A stretch of 8,245 bases of DNA, taken from the NCBI GenBank assembly GCA_024640665.1, contig JAHEEO010000138.1:1-8245 (forward strand), written 5' to 3'. This DNA is from Rhodospirillales bacterium (GTDB lineage Bacteria; Pseudomonadota; Gammaproteobacteria; Steroidobacterales; Rariloculaceae). A model generated the notes under the pieces. The model was not told the origin of the DNA. It saw only the letters and a program-made list of their open reading frames with translations, and searched no databases. Numbering within the stretch: the stretch's first letter is position 1; the number at the start of each line of letters is the position of its first letter. The position numbers and the translations under genes are program-made. Shown in pieces: positions 1 through 6,673 of the stretch.

Positions 1-336
1 GTTGGCACCACGCAAGATTGGCTGCGCTATCGTTTGCCGGAAAAATATGTCCGCCATGAGCGCAAGCCTCTATGTATCGGTCAGAAGCAGCGCTGGTTCC
101 TGTTACAACTTGTGGCGGATACTGAGCGCTTGTGCTTTGATTTGACTGACCAGCCCGAGTTTGATCGCTGCCGTTGGGTTGATTATTGGCGCCCGGTCAA
201 AGAAGTCATTTACTTCAAGCGTCGAGTTTACGTTCGAGCGCTCAACGAACTTGGCCCGCTGGCGTTTCCAGATGAAGGGCCGCCACCACCGCCGGCCTGG
301 TGGCCGCAGCGGTGGCACCGCGCACTGAGTTCATAG
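1..336 (+). CDS. rppH: RNA pyrophosphohydrolase RppH (Nudix), C-terminal part
   Basis: RppH removes pyrophosphate from the 5' triphosphate end of mRNAs in the cytoplasm and so opens them to RNase E-dependent decay. The reading frame is open from base 1, so the gene starts left of the window; 111 codons are visible. The match to E. coli RppH, recalled from memory, is clear: WLRY-LP near the start, then KPLCIGQKQRWFLLQLV, then PEFDRCRWVDYW-PV and VIYFKR-VY. The Nudix box (GX5EX7REUXEEXGU) that holds the catalytic glutamates lies in the missing N-terminal half, so activity cannot be judged here. After the conserved core the protein ends in a short tail with five consecutive prolines (bases 280-294) followed by AWWPQRW, which does not resemble the E. 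coli tail. The next gene begins 7 bases after the stop, which suggests co-transcription. In many gammaproteobacteria rppH is instead followed by ptsP (from memory). Confidence 0.95.
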   Translation, partial: VGTTQDWLRYRLPEKYVRHERKPLCIGQKQRWFLLQLVADTERLCFDLTDQPEFDRCRWVDYWRPVKEVIYFKRRVYVRALNELGPLAFPDEGPPPPPAWWPQRWHRALSS

Positions 337-343
337 GATATTC

Positions 344-1027
344 ATGCCAAAACATCGCAAACGATATTCGCTGGCGATAGCGCTCATAAGCTTGATCGGC
401 TTTGTCGCCGTCGCTTTTCTCGGTTATGAGTTGGGCCGCTACCGCGCTGGGTATTCTCTGTTTGATGTGCGCCGAGCAGATGAAGCGCAGCAACAACTCA
501 TCAGCCAGCAGCAAGACCAGATAGACAGCTTAGAGCGACAAGTTGCTATCTTGGAGACAGCGCGAGAAATAAATCGCGAGACCTACGCAGAGGTCGAGTC
601 CAATCTGACGCAGCTCGAGGCTCAGATCCAGGCCCAGCAGGAGGAACTCGGGTTTTACCAAGGAATTGTCTCGCCAGATGACGGCACGTCAGGCTTGCGG
701 ATTCAAAGCTTCGTCGTCGATAGCGGCCGCGGTGAGCTGGATTTCGTACTGCGTTTGGTGCTGGTGCAGGCGATAGTTCACAACGACCGAGTCAGCGGCA
801 GTGTAGAATTAACGGTCAACGGTCTGCTTGACGGCGAACCTGCAACACTGGATGTCGCGGCGCTTGCGGACGGCAGCGCAGAGTATGGGTTTCGCTATTT
901 TCAGGCGCTTGAGTATGAGGTAACACTGCCTGTCGGCTTCAAGGCAGAGTCAGTAGATGTAGAGATTGTGCCAAATCGGCCGTCCGGCGCGTCTTTCGTG
1001 CAGAATTACGCATGGTTTGGCGAGTAA
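344..1027 (+). CDS. Membrane-anchored coiled-coil protein, DUF6776-like
   Basis: A 227-residue protein of unknown function. Visible parts, in order: a short basic N-terminus (residues 1-8, MPKHRKRY); one hydrophobic segment at about residues 9-28, which should act as an uncleaved signal anchor; a Gln/Glu-rich, probably coiled-coil region at about 45-103; and a C-terminal domain at about 104-227 with alternating hydrophobic and polar residues that suggest beta-strands. The expected topology is a tiny cytoplasmic tail with the bulk in the periplasm. The call rests on layout and context: proteins of this shape sit beside a bactofilin and erpA in Pseudomonas-like genomes (from memory). The start has a weak AGGA at 335-338, 5 bases before ATG, inside the end of rppH. 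The bactofilin follows after 27 bases, so a joint envelope role is likely but inferred. No enzymatic motif is seen. Confidence 0.8.
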   Translation: MPKHRKRYSLAIALISLIGFVAVAFLGYELGRYRAGYSLFDVRRADEAQQQLISQQQDQIDSLERQVAILETAREINRETYAEVESNLTQLEAQIQAQQEELGFYQGIVSPDDGTSGLRIQSFVVDSGRGELDFVLRLVLVQAIVHNDRVSGSVELTVNGLLDGEPATLDVAALADGSAEYGFRYFQALEYEVTLPVGFKAESVDVEIVPNRPSGASFVQNYAWFGE

Positions 1028-1054
1028 GGTCAGTCGCCGTAAGGAACAGGAACA

Positions 1055-1474
1055 ATGTTTGGTAGCAAGCGGAAGCAAGCAACGATAAATACCTTGGTTG
1101 GCGCAGATACCTGCGTTAACGGCAACGTAGAGTTCACCGGCGGCTTTCTCGTGGATGGCCGGGTGGTCGGCAACGTCAAATCCGTTGGCGACGATCATTC
1201 AATGTTGAGCGTCAGTGAGCGCGGTTCTGTTGAAGGTACGGTTATCGCACCCCATGTCTTACTCAATGGCACGGTACACGGCGATGTTTTCGCAACCGAG
1301 CGCATTGAACTCGGACCGAAGTCGCGCGTTATCGGCAATGTTCAATACAAACTTATTGAGATGTCGATTGGTGCGGAAGTGAACGGGAAACTGATCCACG
1401 AAAGCGACCAGAAGGCAGCGGCAGCGACTGAAGCAGCGAGTTCGGTTGTTCCGGTAACAGCAGTTGGAGAATGA
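1055..1474 (+). CDS. Bactofilin (polymer-forming cytoskeletal protein)
   Basis: Bactofilins are small proteins that polymerise without nucleotide into filaments on the inner face of the cytoplasmic membrane and position envelope enzymes. This 139-residue protein has the usual layout: a short N-terminus (MFGSKRKQ) resembling the Phe/Lys-rich membrane-targeting motif known from other bactofilins, a core at about residues 11-115 built from short Gly/Val/Ile-rich repeats (G-VEFTGGFLVDGRVVGNV, GSVEGTVIA, LNGTVHGDVFA, SRVIGNVQY, AEVNGKL) that form a right-handed beta-helix, and an Ala/Val-rich, probably disordered tail from about 118. The ATG follows AAGGA at 1041-1045 with a 9-base spacer, a good ribosome binding site. 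It lies between a membrane-anchored coiled-coil protein and erpA. Bactofilins often work with M23 peptidases, and one is encoded about 5 kb away on the other strand, but a link between the two is inference. Confidence 0.93.
   Translation: MFGSKRKQATINTLVGADTCVNGNVEFTGGFLVDGRVVGNVKSVGDDHSMLSVSERGSVEGTVIAPHVLLNGTVHGDVFATERIELGPKSRVIGNVQYKLIEMSIGAEVNGKLIHESDQKAAAATEAASSVVPVTAVGE
1466..1470 (+). promoter_or_regulatory. Ribosome binding site deciding the erpA start
   Basis: GGAGA lies 7 bases before the ATG at 1478. A nearer ATG at 1471 overlaps the bactofilin stop (1472-1474) but opens a frame that stops after four codons, so the site serves the ATG at 1478. It lies wholly inside the last codons of the bactofilin gene, which favours coupled translation of the two. 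Confidence 0.7.
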
Positions 1475-1477
1475 CAG

Positions 1478-1834
1478 ATGACTGAACCACGGATGGATGG
1501 CGCCGAGAGCCCACTCAATTTTACGGTTGCCGCCGCGACGAAAGTTGGCGAGCTCATTCAGCAAGAAGGTAATCCTGAGTTGAAGTTGCGCGTCTATATT
1601 CAGGGCGGGGGGTGCTCCGGTTTCCAGTACGGCTTCACTTTTGATGAAGAAATCCAAGAGGGCGACACCGAGGTCGACAGGCTAGGAGTTACGCTCTTGG
1701 TGGACCCGATGAGTGTTCAATATCTGACCGGTGCCGAGATCGATTACCGCGAGGATTTATCGGGGGCTCAGTTCATCATTCGGAACCCAAACGCAACGAC
1801 AACCTGCGGCTGTGGGTCGTCATTCTCGGTTTGA
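1478..1834 (+). CDS. erpA: A-type iron-sulfur cluster carrier, ErpA
   Basis: ErpA is a cytoplasmic A-type carrier that receives Fe-S clusters from the Isc or Suf machinery and delivers them to apoproteins, including enzymes of isoprenoid synthesis and respiration. The 118-residue length fits the family. The three ligand cysteines are present: C46 in GGGCSGFQYGF, and C110 and C112 in the C-terminal TTCGCGSSF. The family pattern LRVYIQGGGCSG is also complete. The N-terminal extension before the conserved core is short, as in ErpA. The IscA and SufA paralogues share the cysteines. I prefer ErpA because of the sequence near the first cysteine and the neighbourhood: next to a bactofilin and near anmK and an M23 peptidase, as I recall from Pseudomonas, and no isc or suf genes are nearby. 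The gene starts 3 bases after the bactofilin stop. The ppx gene follows after 26 bases. Confidence 0.93.
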   Translation: MTEPRMDGAESPLNFTVAAATKVGELIQQEGNPELKLRVYIQGGGCSGFQYGFTFDEEIQEGDTEVDRLGVTLLVDPMSVQYLTGAEIDYREDLSGAQFIIRNPNATTTCGCGSSFSV

Positions 1835-1860
1835 CGCACCGACAATTCCCCTTGATTTAG

Positions 1861-3402
1861 ATGGCTGCGACTAACCAAGCGCTCGACAGCGAGCGCTCGC
1901 AGGTCATGGCTGCCGTGGACCTTGGCTCCAATAGCTTTCATATGGTCGTGGCCCATTTGCATCATGGTCAACTGGCGATCATCGATCGGCTCAAAGAGAT
2001 GGTCAGGCTCGCGGCAGGGCTAGGCGCAGACGGCACGCTCAGCGATGAGTCTCAGGATCGCGCTCTAGAGTGTCTGGGCCGATTCGGCGAGCGCATCCGT
2101 GATATGCATGCGGATCGCGTGCGGGTTGTCGGCACCAATACACTGAGGAAAGCTGGTGCGCCAGAGAAGTTTCTGGCACGGGCGGAAGAGGCCCTGGGTC
2201 ATCCTGTGGACGTCATCTCCGGTATCGAGGAAGCGCGCCTGATCTATTCCGGCGTTGCACATCACAGTCAAGGCGGCAGTGGTCGGCGCTTTGTTGTAGA
2301 TATTGGTGGTGGTAGCACCGAGTTGATCATCGGTGCCGGCCTGGATTCACAGTATCTGGAGAGCCTGGCGCTCGGCTGCGTGCGCATGACGCAGGTTTTC
2401 TTTGCTGACGGGAAATTCGATGCAGAGAATTTCAGCAAGGCTCGTCTGGCTATACGCTTGGGTCTCAGTCCGATTGCTGCTGCTTATCGACGTGTGGGTT
2501 GGGAGACTGCAATAGGCGCTTCGGGCACGATTCGCGCCGCCCAGAGAATTGCAAATGAACTCGGCTTGGCCGACGGTACTTTAACGCCAGCGGCGATTGA
2601 GGCAATTATCGAAAAAATGATTGCCGCGAAGAGGCTCGACAAGCTGACCCTGCCGGGTTTGAGTGAGCGGCGCGCGCCAGTATTCGCAGGCGGCATTGCC
2701 ATCCTCGCCGGGGTAATGAACAGCTTGGAGATCGACGAGTTGACCGTCAGCGACGGTGCGCTGCGGGAGGGGCTCATCTACGAAATGCTGGGGACATCGG
2801 AGCATGAGGACGCCCGGGAAAGAACGGTCGAAGCCGTAGCGGGCAGGTTTCATGCCGACCCAAGCCAAGCTGAGCGTGTCGAGTCCACGGTGCTACGATT
2901 GTTTGATGCAGTCGAAGCATCATGGTCGTTGACGGACGCGCGTTATCGGCGCTTGCTGAGCTGGGCTGCGCGGTTGCACGAAATTGGCTTGGACATTTCA
3001 CATTCCCACCATCATCAGCATGGCGGCTACTTGCTGGAAAATGCCGATCTACCGGGCTTCGTCTTGATGGAGCAGCAAATGTTGGCGGCTTTGGTTCGCT
3101 ACCAACGCCGCAAGTTGGACGGATTTAGTTTGGAGCATCTGCAAACCCATCGTCGGGAGCCGGTGTTTCGGCTGATCGTGCTGCTGCGTCTAGCCGTGTT
3201 GTTGAATCGCACGCGCAGTCCGGTCGAGATTCCTGATATTGAATTGCAGCCAAAGCCCAAGGGCTTGGTACTCAGATTCCCAAGCCAGTGGTTCGCCGAC
3301 AATCCATTAACCGAGGCCAGTATTGTTGAAGAGCAAGCTTGGCTGGAAACCGTCGGATTCAAGCTGCAGATCGACAATCACAGCAACGATTTCGCGCCTT
3401 AG
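1861..3402 (+). CDS. ppx: Exopolyphosphatase Ppx (Ppx/GppA family)
   Basis: Ppx releases orthophosphate from the ends of inorganic polyphosphate in the cytoplasm; relatives (GppA) also hydrolyse pppGpp. The 513-residue length fits the long, HD-containing form. Visible motifs: phosphate 1 loop AAVDLGSNSFHMVVA (about 17-31); VVGTNTLRKA (89-98); SGIEEARLIYSG with E124 matching the catalytic E121 of E. coli Ppx; phosphate 2 loop VVDIGGGSTELI (145-156); ASGTI (220-224); SDGALREGLIYEM (297-309); and the HD-type domain with LHEIGLDISHS and conserved His around 373-387. A closely placed ppk1 supports Ppx over GppA. The codon before the ATG is TAG (1858-1860), so 1861 is the most upstream start possible. 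No Shine-Dalgarno site is seen. ATG 1906 (residue 16) is a possible later start and would leave only four residues before the DLGSNS motif. A strong inverted repeat lies between the two ATGs. Confidence 0.93.
   Translation: MAATNQALDSERSQVMAAVDLGSNSFHMVVAHLHHGQLAIIDRLKEMVRLAAGLGADGTLSDESQDRALECLGRFGERIRDMHADRVRVVGTNTLRKAGAPEKFLARAEEALGHPVDVISGIEEARLIYSGVAHHSQGGSGRRFVVDIGGGSTELIIGAGLDSQYLESLALGCVRMTQVFFADGKFDAENFSKARLAIRLGLSPIAAAYRRVGWETAIGASGTIRAAQRIANELGLADGTLTPAAIEAIIEKMIAAKRLDKLTLPGLSERRAPVFAGGIAILAGVMNSLEIDELTVSDGALREGLIYEMLGTSEHEDARERTVEAVAGRFHADPSQAERVESTVLRLFDAVEASWSLTDARYRRLLSWAARLHEIGLDISHSHHHQHGGYLLENADLPGFVLMEQQMLAALVRYQRRKLDGFSLEHLQTHRREPVFRLIVLLRLAVLLNRTRSPVEIPDIELQPKPKGLVLRFPSQWFADNPLTEASIVEEQAWLETVGFKLQIDNHSNDFAP
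1878..1897 (+). repeat. Perfect 8-bp inverted repeat at the start of ppx
   Basis: AGCGCTCG (1878-1885) and CGAGCGCT (1890-1897) are exact reverse complements around a 4-base loop ACAG. In RNA this is a stable GC-rich hairpin of 8 pairs. It begins 17 bases after the first ATG of ppx (1861) and ends 8 bases before the in-frame ATG at 1906. No U-run follows, so it is not an intrinsic terminator. It also encodes residues 6-13, so chance or codon preference cannot be excluded. Possible roles, all inferred, are lowering ppx translation relative to erpA, masking one of the two starts, or pausing ribosomes. Confidence 0.6.
3399..3402. other. Overlapping convergent stop codons of ppx and ppk1
   Basis: The TAG of ppx occupies 3400-3402 on the plus strand and the TAA of ppk1 is read on the minus strand from 3401 to 3399. 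The two coding regions therefore overlap by 4 bases with nothing between them. I see no hairpin with a U-run close by on either strand, so any terminator would have to lie inside the opposite gene. Tail-to-tail ppx/ppk is known from Pseudomonas; in E. coli the two genes are in one operon. Confidence 0.95.
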
Positions 3403-5492
3403 GCCCTTTCTGCGAGCTGGTTGAGTATCGTGGTTTGAGCAGAAATCGCTTGCTCGTGTTCGGCCGGCAGAACTTGTCTGTATTCGCCATCAGGAAGCAG
3501 TTCCCACGCTTGTGTGTTGTCGGCTAAGTACGTATCGAGATCGCCGATAAGGCGTTGTTTCAGTTTTTCGTTGAGAATAGGAAACATTACTTCGATGCGG
3601 CGAAACAGGTTTCTGTCCATCCAATCTGCGCTCGAGCAATAGAGTTCTTGCTGACTATTGTTGTGAAAATAGTAGCAGCGAGTGTGTTCAAGAAATCGGC
3701 CAACAATAGAGCGTACTCGGATATTTTCGGAAAGGCCGGGCACCCCTGGCTTTAAGCAGCATATGCCACGCACAATCAGATCGACCAGCACGCCCGCTTG
3801 CGATGCATCGTAGAGCGCTTGAATCACCTCTGGTTCAACCAACGCATTGATCTTGGCAATAATGTGCCCATTGCCGCCGGCTTTCGCGATGTCCGATTCG
3901 CGTTCTATCAGCGCGATCAAGCGGTGATGCAGATTGAATGGCGATTGCGCCAGTAGTTTGAGAGGGGGCGTTTTCATCAAGCTGGTGAGCTGCATGAAGA
4001 CGTGATGAACATCCTCGCCCAGTTCCGTATTGGCGGTAAATAGGCCGTAGTCGGTGTATGCGCGGGCAGTGCCGGGGTGGTAGTTGCCAGTGCCAAGGTG
4101 CACATAGCGGCGCAACTTGCCGCGTTCACGACGCACGACCAGTATCATTTTGCAGTGGGTTTTATAGCCGACAACGCCATAGACCACGTGCGCGCCTGCT
4201 TGCTGCAGTTTGCTGGCCAATTCGATATTCGCCGCTTCGTCGAATCGCGCGCGCAACTCGATGAGTACGGTGACCTCTTTGCCGGCTTTTGCCGCGTAGA
4301 CGAGGCTTTCGACGATGGGTGAGTTGGCTGTCGTACGATAAAGGGTTTGTTTGATCGCCAGTACGTCGGGATCATTGGCCGCACGATAGACAAAGTCTAT
4401 GACCGGCGCGAATGATTCAAAGGGGTGATGCAGCAGGATATCGCCTGCCGAAATCGCCGAAAAAATATTCGCATTGACTAATTGCGGCGGCAACCCAGGA
4501 GTAAAGTCGGCGTACTTCAGGTCTGGGCTATCGACCAAGTCATAGACTGCTAAAAGTCGATTGAGGTTAACCGGACCTTGCACCTGGTAAAGATCGCGCT
4601 GCTCCAGCTGAAAGTGTCTGAGTAAATATTGAGCGAGTTCGTCCGGACAGTCGTGAGCGGTTTCAAGCCGCACGGCAGCGCCATATCGGCTTTCGATAAG
4701 TTCGCCGACCAGCGCTCGCATTAGATCGTCAACGTCTTCATCCTCGATGTACAGATCGCTGTTGCGCGTGACTCTGAACTGATAGCAGCCATTGATCTCA
4801 ATACCCAGAAAAAGATGATTGACGAATGCGTGGATGATCGAGGACAAAAAGACAAAGTCTGTGCTCGATTCGTCGTTGCCGCTCAATTCGCTGGGCAGCG
4901 GGATCAGTCGAGGTAAGGACCGTGGCGCCTGCACAATGGCACGCGTGCAGTGACCGCCGAAGGCATCGTGGCCGGTCAAGCTGACGATAAAATTCAAGCT
5001 CTTGTTGAGGATTCGCGGGATCGGTCGTGTCGGGTCGAGCGTCGTCGGGCTGAGCACCGGAACAACCTCTTGCGTAAAGTACGTCTCAAGCCATTCGCGC
5101 TGCGCAGTGTTCCAATCTTCGCGGCGAATGAACCGAATGCCTTCGTCTTCAAGCGCCGGGATGATCTCGTTATTGAGCAAGTTGTATTGCTGTGAGACCA
5201 GTCCTCCGGTGATTTCTCTAATTTGGCTCAAAACGTTTGCGGGATTGAGCCCGTCCGGTCCAGCTGGGGCACTGCTTACTTCGATTCGCTGTTTCAGGCC
5301 GGAGACGCGAATCTCAAAAAACTCATCGAGATTCGTTGAGGAAATACATAAGAACTTCAGCCGTTCGAGCAACGGCGTATCAGCATCTGTCGCTTGATGC
5401 AGTACGCGTCGATTAAAGGCAAGGAGGGACAGCTCGCGATTGAGGAAGCGTTCCGAGCTTGGTTCACCGCGGGTTTCTGTGGTTGGGGGCAC
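3399..5492 (-). CDS. ppk1: Polyphosphate kinase 1
   Basis: Ppk1 reversibly transfers the gamma-phosphate of ATP to growing inorganic polyphosphate through a phosphohistidine intermediate, in the cytoplasm or at the inner membrane. The 697 residues cover the four family domains: N domain (about 14-118, with RFLNRELSLLAFN and STNLDEFFEIR), head domain (about 120-330), C1 (about 345-510) and C2 (about 515-690). The key histidines are present: H446 in VGYKTHCKM, corresponding to autophosphorylated H435 of E. coli, and H603 in RFLEHTRCYYF, corresponding to H592. Also seen are ARFDEAANI, HLGTGNYH-GTARAYTDYG and SSADWMDRNLFRRIE. The start is GTG at 5490-5492. An in-frame TAG lies four codons upstream and no other usual start codon occurs before the conserved core, so this start is well supported. 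There is no Shine-Dalgarno site. The gap to anmK is only 16 bases, which suggests coupling within one operon. Confidence 0.97.
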   Translation of the reverse strand: MPPTTETRGEPSSERFLNRELSLLAFNRRVLHQATDADTPLLERLKFLCISSTNLDEFFEIRVSGLKQRIEVSSAPAGPDGLNPANVLSQIREITGGLVSQQYNLLNNEIIPALEDEGIRFIRREDWNTAQREWLETYFTQEVVPVLSPTTLDPTRPIPRILNKSLNFIVSLTGHDAFGGHCTRAIVQAPRSLPRLIPLPSELSGNDESSTDFVFLSSIIHAFVNHLFLGIEINGCYQFRVTRNSDLYIEDEDVDDLMRALVGELIESRYGAAVRLETAHDCPDELAQYLLRHFQLEQRDLYQVQGPVNLNRLLAVYDLVDSPDLKYADFTPGLPPQLVNANIFSAISAGDILLHHPFESFAPVIDFVYRAANDPDVLAIKQTLYRTTANSPIVESLVYAAKAGKEVTVLIELRARFDEAANIELASKLQQAGAHVVYGVVGYKTHCKMILVVRRERGKLRRYVHLGTGNYHPGTARAYTDYGLFTANTELGEDVHHVFMQLTSLMKTPPLKLLAQSPFNLHHRLIALIERESDIAKAGGNGHIIAKINALVEPEVIQALYDASQAGVLVDLIVRGICCLKPGVPGLSENIRVRSIVGRFLEHTRCYYFHNNSQQELYCSSADWMDRNLFRRIEVMFPILNEKLKQRLIGDLDTYLADNTQAWELLPDGEYRQVLPAEHEQAISAQTTILNQLAERA

Positions 5493-5508
5493 TGCTGTTG
5501 GCTATTGT

Positions 5509-6618
5509 TTATTGACCCCCTGAGTATATGCCGCCAAGCATTGCAGGGCGGCGTGCGCCGGTCACAGACGGCACATTCCCTGCTCGGCCAGCGATTCGTT
5601 CGCGGGCCAGCCAGGCAAACGCGAGCCCTTCGATCCAGTCAGCGGCGATTCCATACTGATCCGATGTTTCCAGAATGTTGCCGAGCCTGCGACCGAGTCG
5701 GCGCATCAAGTCGTCGTTATGCGCGCCGCCCCCGCAAACAATAACTCGATTGCAGCTCGGCGCGCTCGTTGCAATAGCCTGTGCGATTGTAGCGGCCGTG
5801 AGTTCACAAAGCGTGGCTTGCACGTCAGCACTGTCGATTCCGCTTTGGGCGCCGGCTAACTTGGCATCCAACCATGCCGAGTTGAAGTACTCACGACCGG
5901 TCGATTTTGGCGCTGCAAGTGCGAAGTAGGGGTCGCCCAGCATGGCCGACAGCAGTGATTCGTCTACGCGTCCGCTTGCTGCCCAATTTCCCGATTCGTC
6001 AATAGGCAGATTTCTGCACCGCTGAACCCAGGCGTCCATGAGCGTATTGCCAGGACCGGTGTCGAAGCCCAGGGCAGGCGCATCGGCCAGCAGTGTGGTG
6101 ATGTTGGCAATGCCGCCAATGTTGAGCACAACACGGCGTTCGCTCGGTTTCCGTAGCAGCTCATCGTGAAAAGCGCAGACCAGCGGAGCGCCTTGTCCTC
6201 CATAAGCCATATCCATTCGGCGAAAATCGGCAATGGTTGTAATGCCCGTTTGTGCTGCCACGATATTTGGATCGCCGATTTGTATCGTGAACGGGTATTC
6301 ACCGAGCGGTTCGTGGTAAACCGTCTGGCCGTGATGGCCAATCGCAGTCACGCTAGCAGGATCGATCGACGCTTGCTCGAGCAGCGACAAGGCAGCATCT
6401 GCGAAGGCCCGCCCGATGGCAACATCGGCGGATCCAAGCTGTTTCCAGCGAATTTGCTCCGCCTCTATCAGTGCTTGGACTCGTTGGCGCAATTCATCCG
6501 CATAGGGAAATGTCTCTGCCGCGAGCAGCTGACATTCACCGCCGGCGAAATCTGCGAGCACAACGTCGATGCCGTCGACGCTCGTTCCGGAAATCATGCC
6601 AAGGAAGCGATCAGTCAT
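5509..6618 (-). CDS. anmK: Anhydro-N-acetylmuramic acid kinase AnmK
   Basis: AnmK opens the 1,6-anhydro ring of anhydro-MurNAc, released from peptidoglycan by lytic transglycosylases, and phosphorylates it to MurNAc-6-phosphate for recycling in the cytoplasm. The 369-residue length is typical. Motifs match E. coli AnmK as recalled: FLGMISGTSVDGIDVVL (5-21, ATP-binding), AIGHHGQTVYHEP (92-104), TIADFRRMDMAYGGQGAPL (128-146), VLNIGGIANIT (164-174), GFDTGPGNTLMDAW (184-197) with D186 as the likely catalytic base, APKSTGREYFN (236-246), VCGGGAHN (294-301) and GLAFAWLA (331-338). Starting at the ATG keeps the short N-terminus normal for the family. There is no Shine-Dalgarno site; a small hairpin occupies that position instead. 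The gene follows the M23 peptidase by 55 bases and precedes ppk1 by 16, so peptidoglycan cleavage and recycling functions share one transcription unit. Confidence 0.97.
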   Translation of the reverse strand: MTDRFLGMISGTSVDGIDVVLADFAGGECQLLAAETFPYADELRQRVQALIEAEQIRWKQLGSADVAIGRAFADAALSLLEQASIDPASVTAIGHHGQTVYHEPLGEYPFTIQIGDPNIVAAQTGITTIADFRRMDMAYGGQGAPLVCAFHDELLRKPSERRVVLNIGGIANITTLLADAPALGFDTGPGNTLMDAWVQRCRNLPIDESGNWAASGRVDESLLSAMLGDPYFALAAPKSTGREYFNSAWLDAKLAGAQSGIDSADVQATLCELTAATIAQAIATSAPSCNRVIVCGGGAHNDDLMRRLGRRLGNILETSDQYGIAADWIEGLAFAWLARERIAGRAGNVPSVTGARRPAMLGGIYSGGQ

Positions 6619-6673
6619 AGAGCAGTTTTGCTGAAGCCGGAGTTACGGCTGCTTTGGCCGTGACGATATCCAG
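6619..6673 (-). other. Spacer between M23 peptidase gene and anmK with small inverted repeats
   Basis: Read on the plus strand, this 55-base spacer holds three short inverted repeats. AGCA and TGCT (6621-6624, 6629-6632) lie where a Shine-Dalgarno site for anmK would be expected. AGCCG and CGGCT (6635-6639, 6646-6650) overlap with ACGGC and GCCGT (6645-6649, 6657-6661), so these last two cannot form together in one RNA. No U-run follows on the minus strand, so I do not call a terminator. The stems are only 4-5 bp and may be fortuitous. Confidence 0.4.

Noticed and set aside
1471..1473. ATG overlapping the bactofilin stop as the erpA start
   Set aside because: It is in another frame and hits a stop after four codons; erpA begins at 1478.
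1259..1657. Open frame of 132 codons on the minus strand
   Set aside because: It crosses the bactofilin-erpA boundary in antisense, and both plus-strand genes are well supported.
1831..1862. Possible promoter for ppx: TTGACG at 1831-1836
   Set aside because: The -35 match is good, but the sequence 17 bases on (GATTTA, 1854-1859) matches the -10 consensus poorly, and the -35 overlaps the erpA stop codon.
3003..3021. Histidine-rich run in Ppx (around residues 381-387) as a metal-binding insertion
   Set aside because: H381, H385 and H387 align with conserved histidines of E. coli Ppx, so only two extra histidines are present and there is no insertion.
3437..3460. Inverted repeat GAGCA / TGCTC just after ppx as a terminator
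   Set aside because: The stem is 5 bp with a 9-base loop, no U-run follows, and it lies within ppk1 coding sequence.
5002..5397. Open frame of 131 codons on the plus strand
   Set aside because: It is antisense to the ppk1 N domain, whose motifs are unmistakable; the composition is Ser/Arg-rich without any motif.
6166..6663. Open frame of 165 codons on the plus strand
   Set aside because: It is antisense to the strongly conserved anmK, with no recognisable domain.
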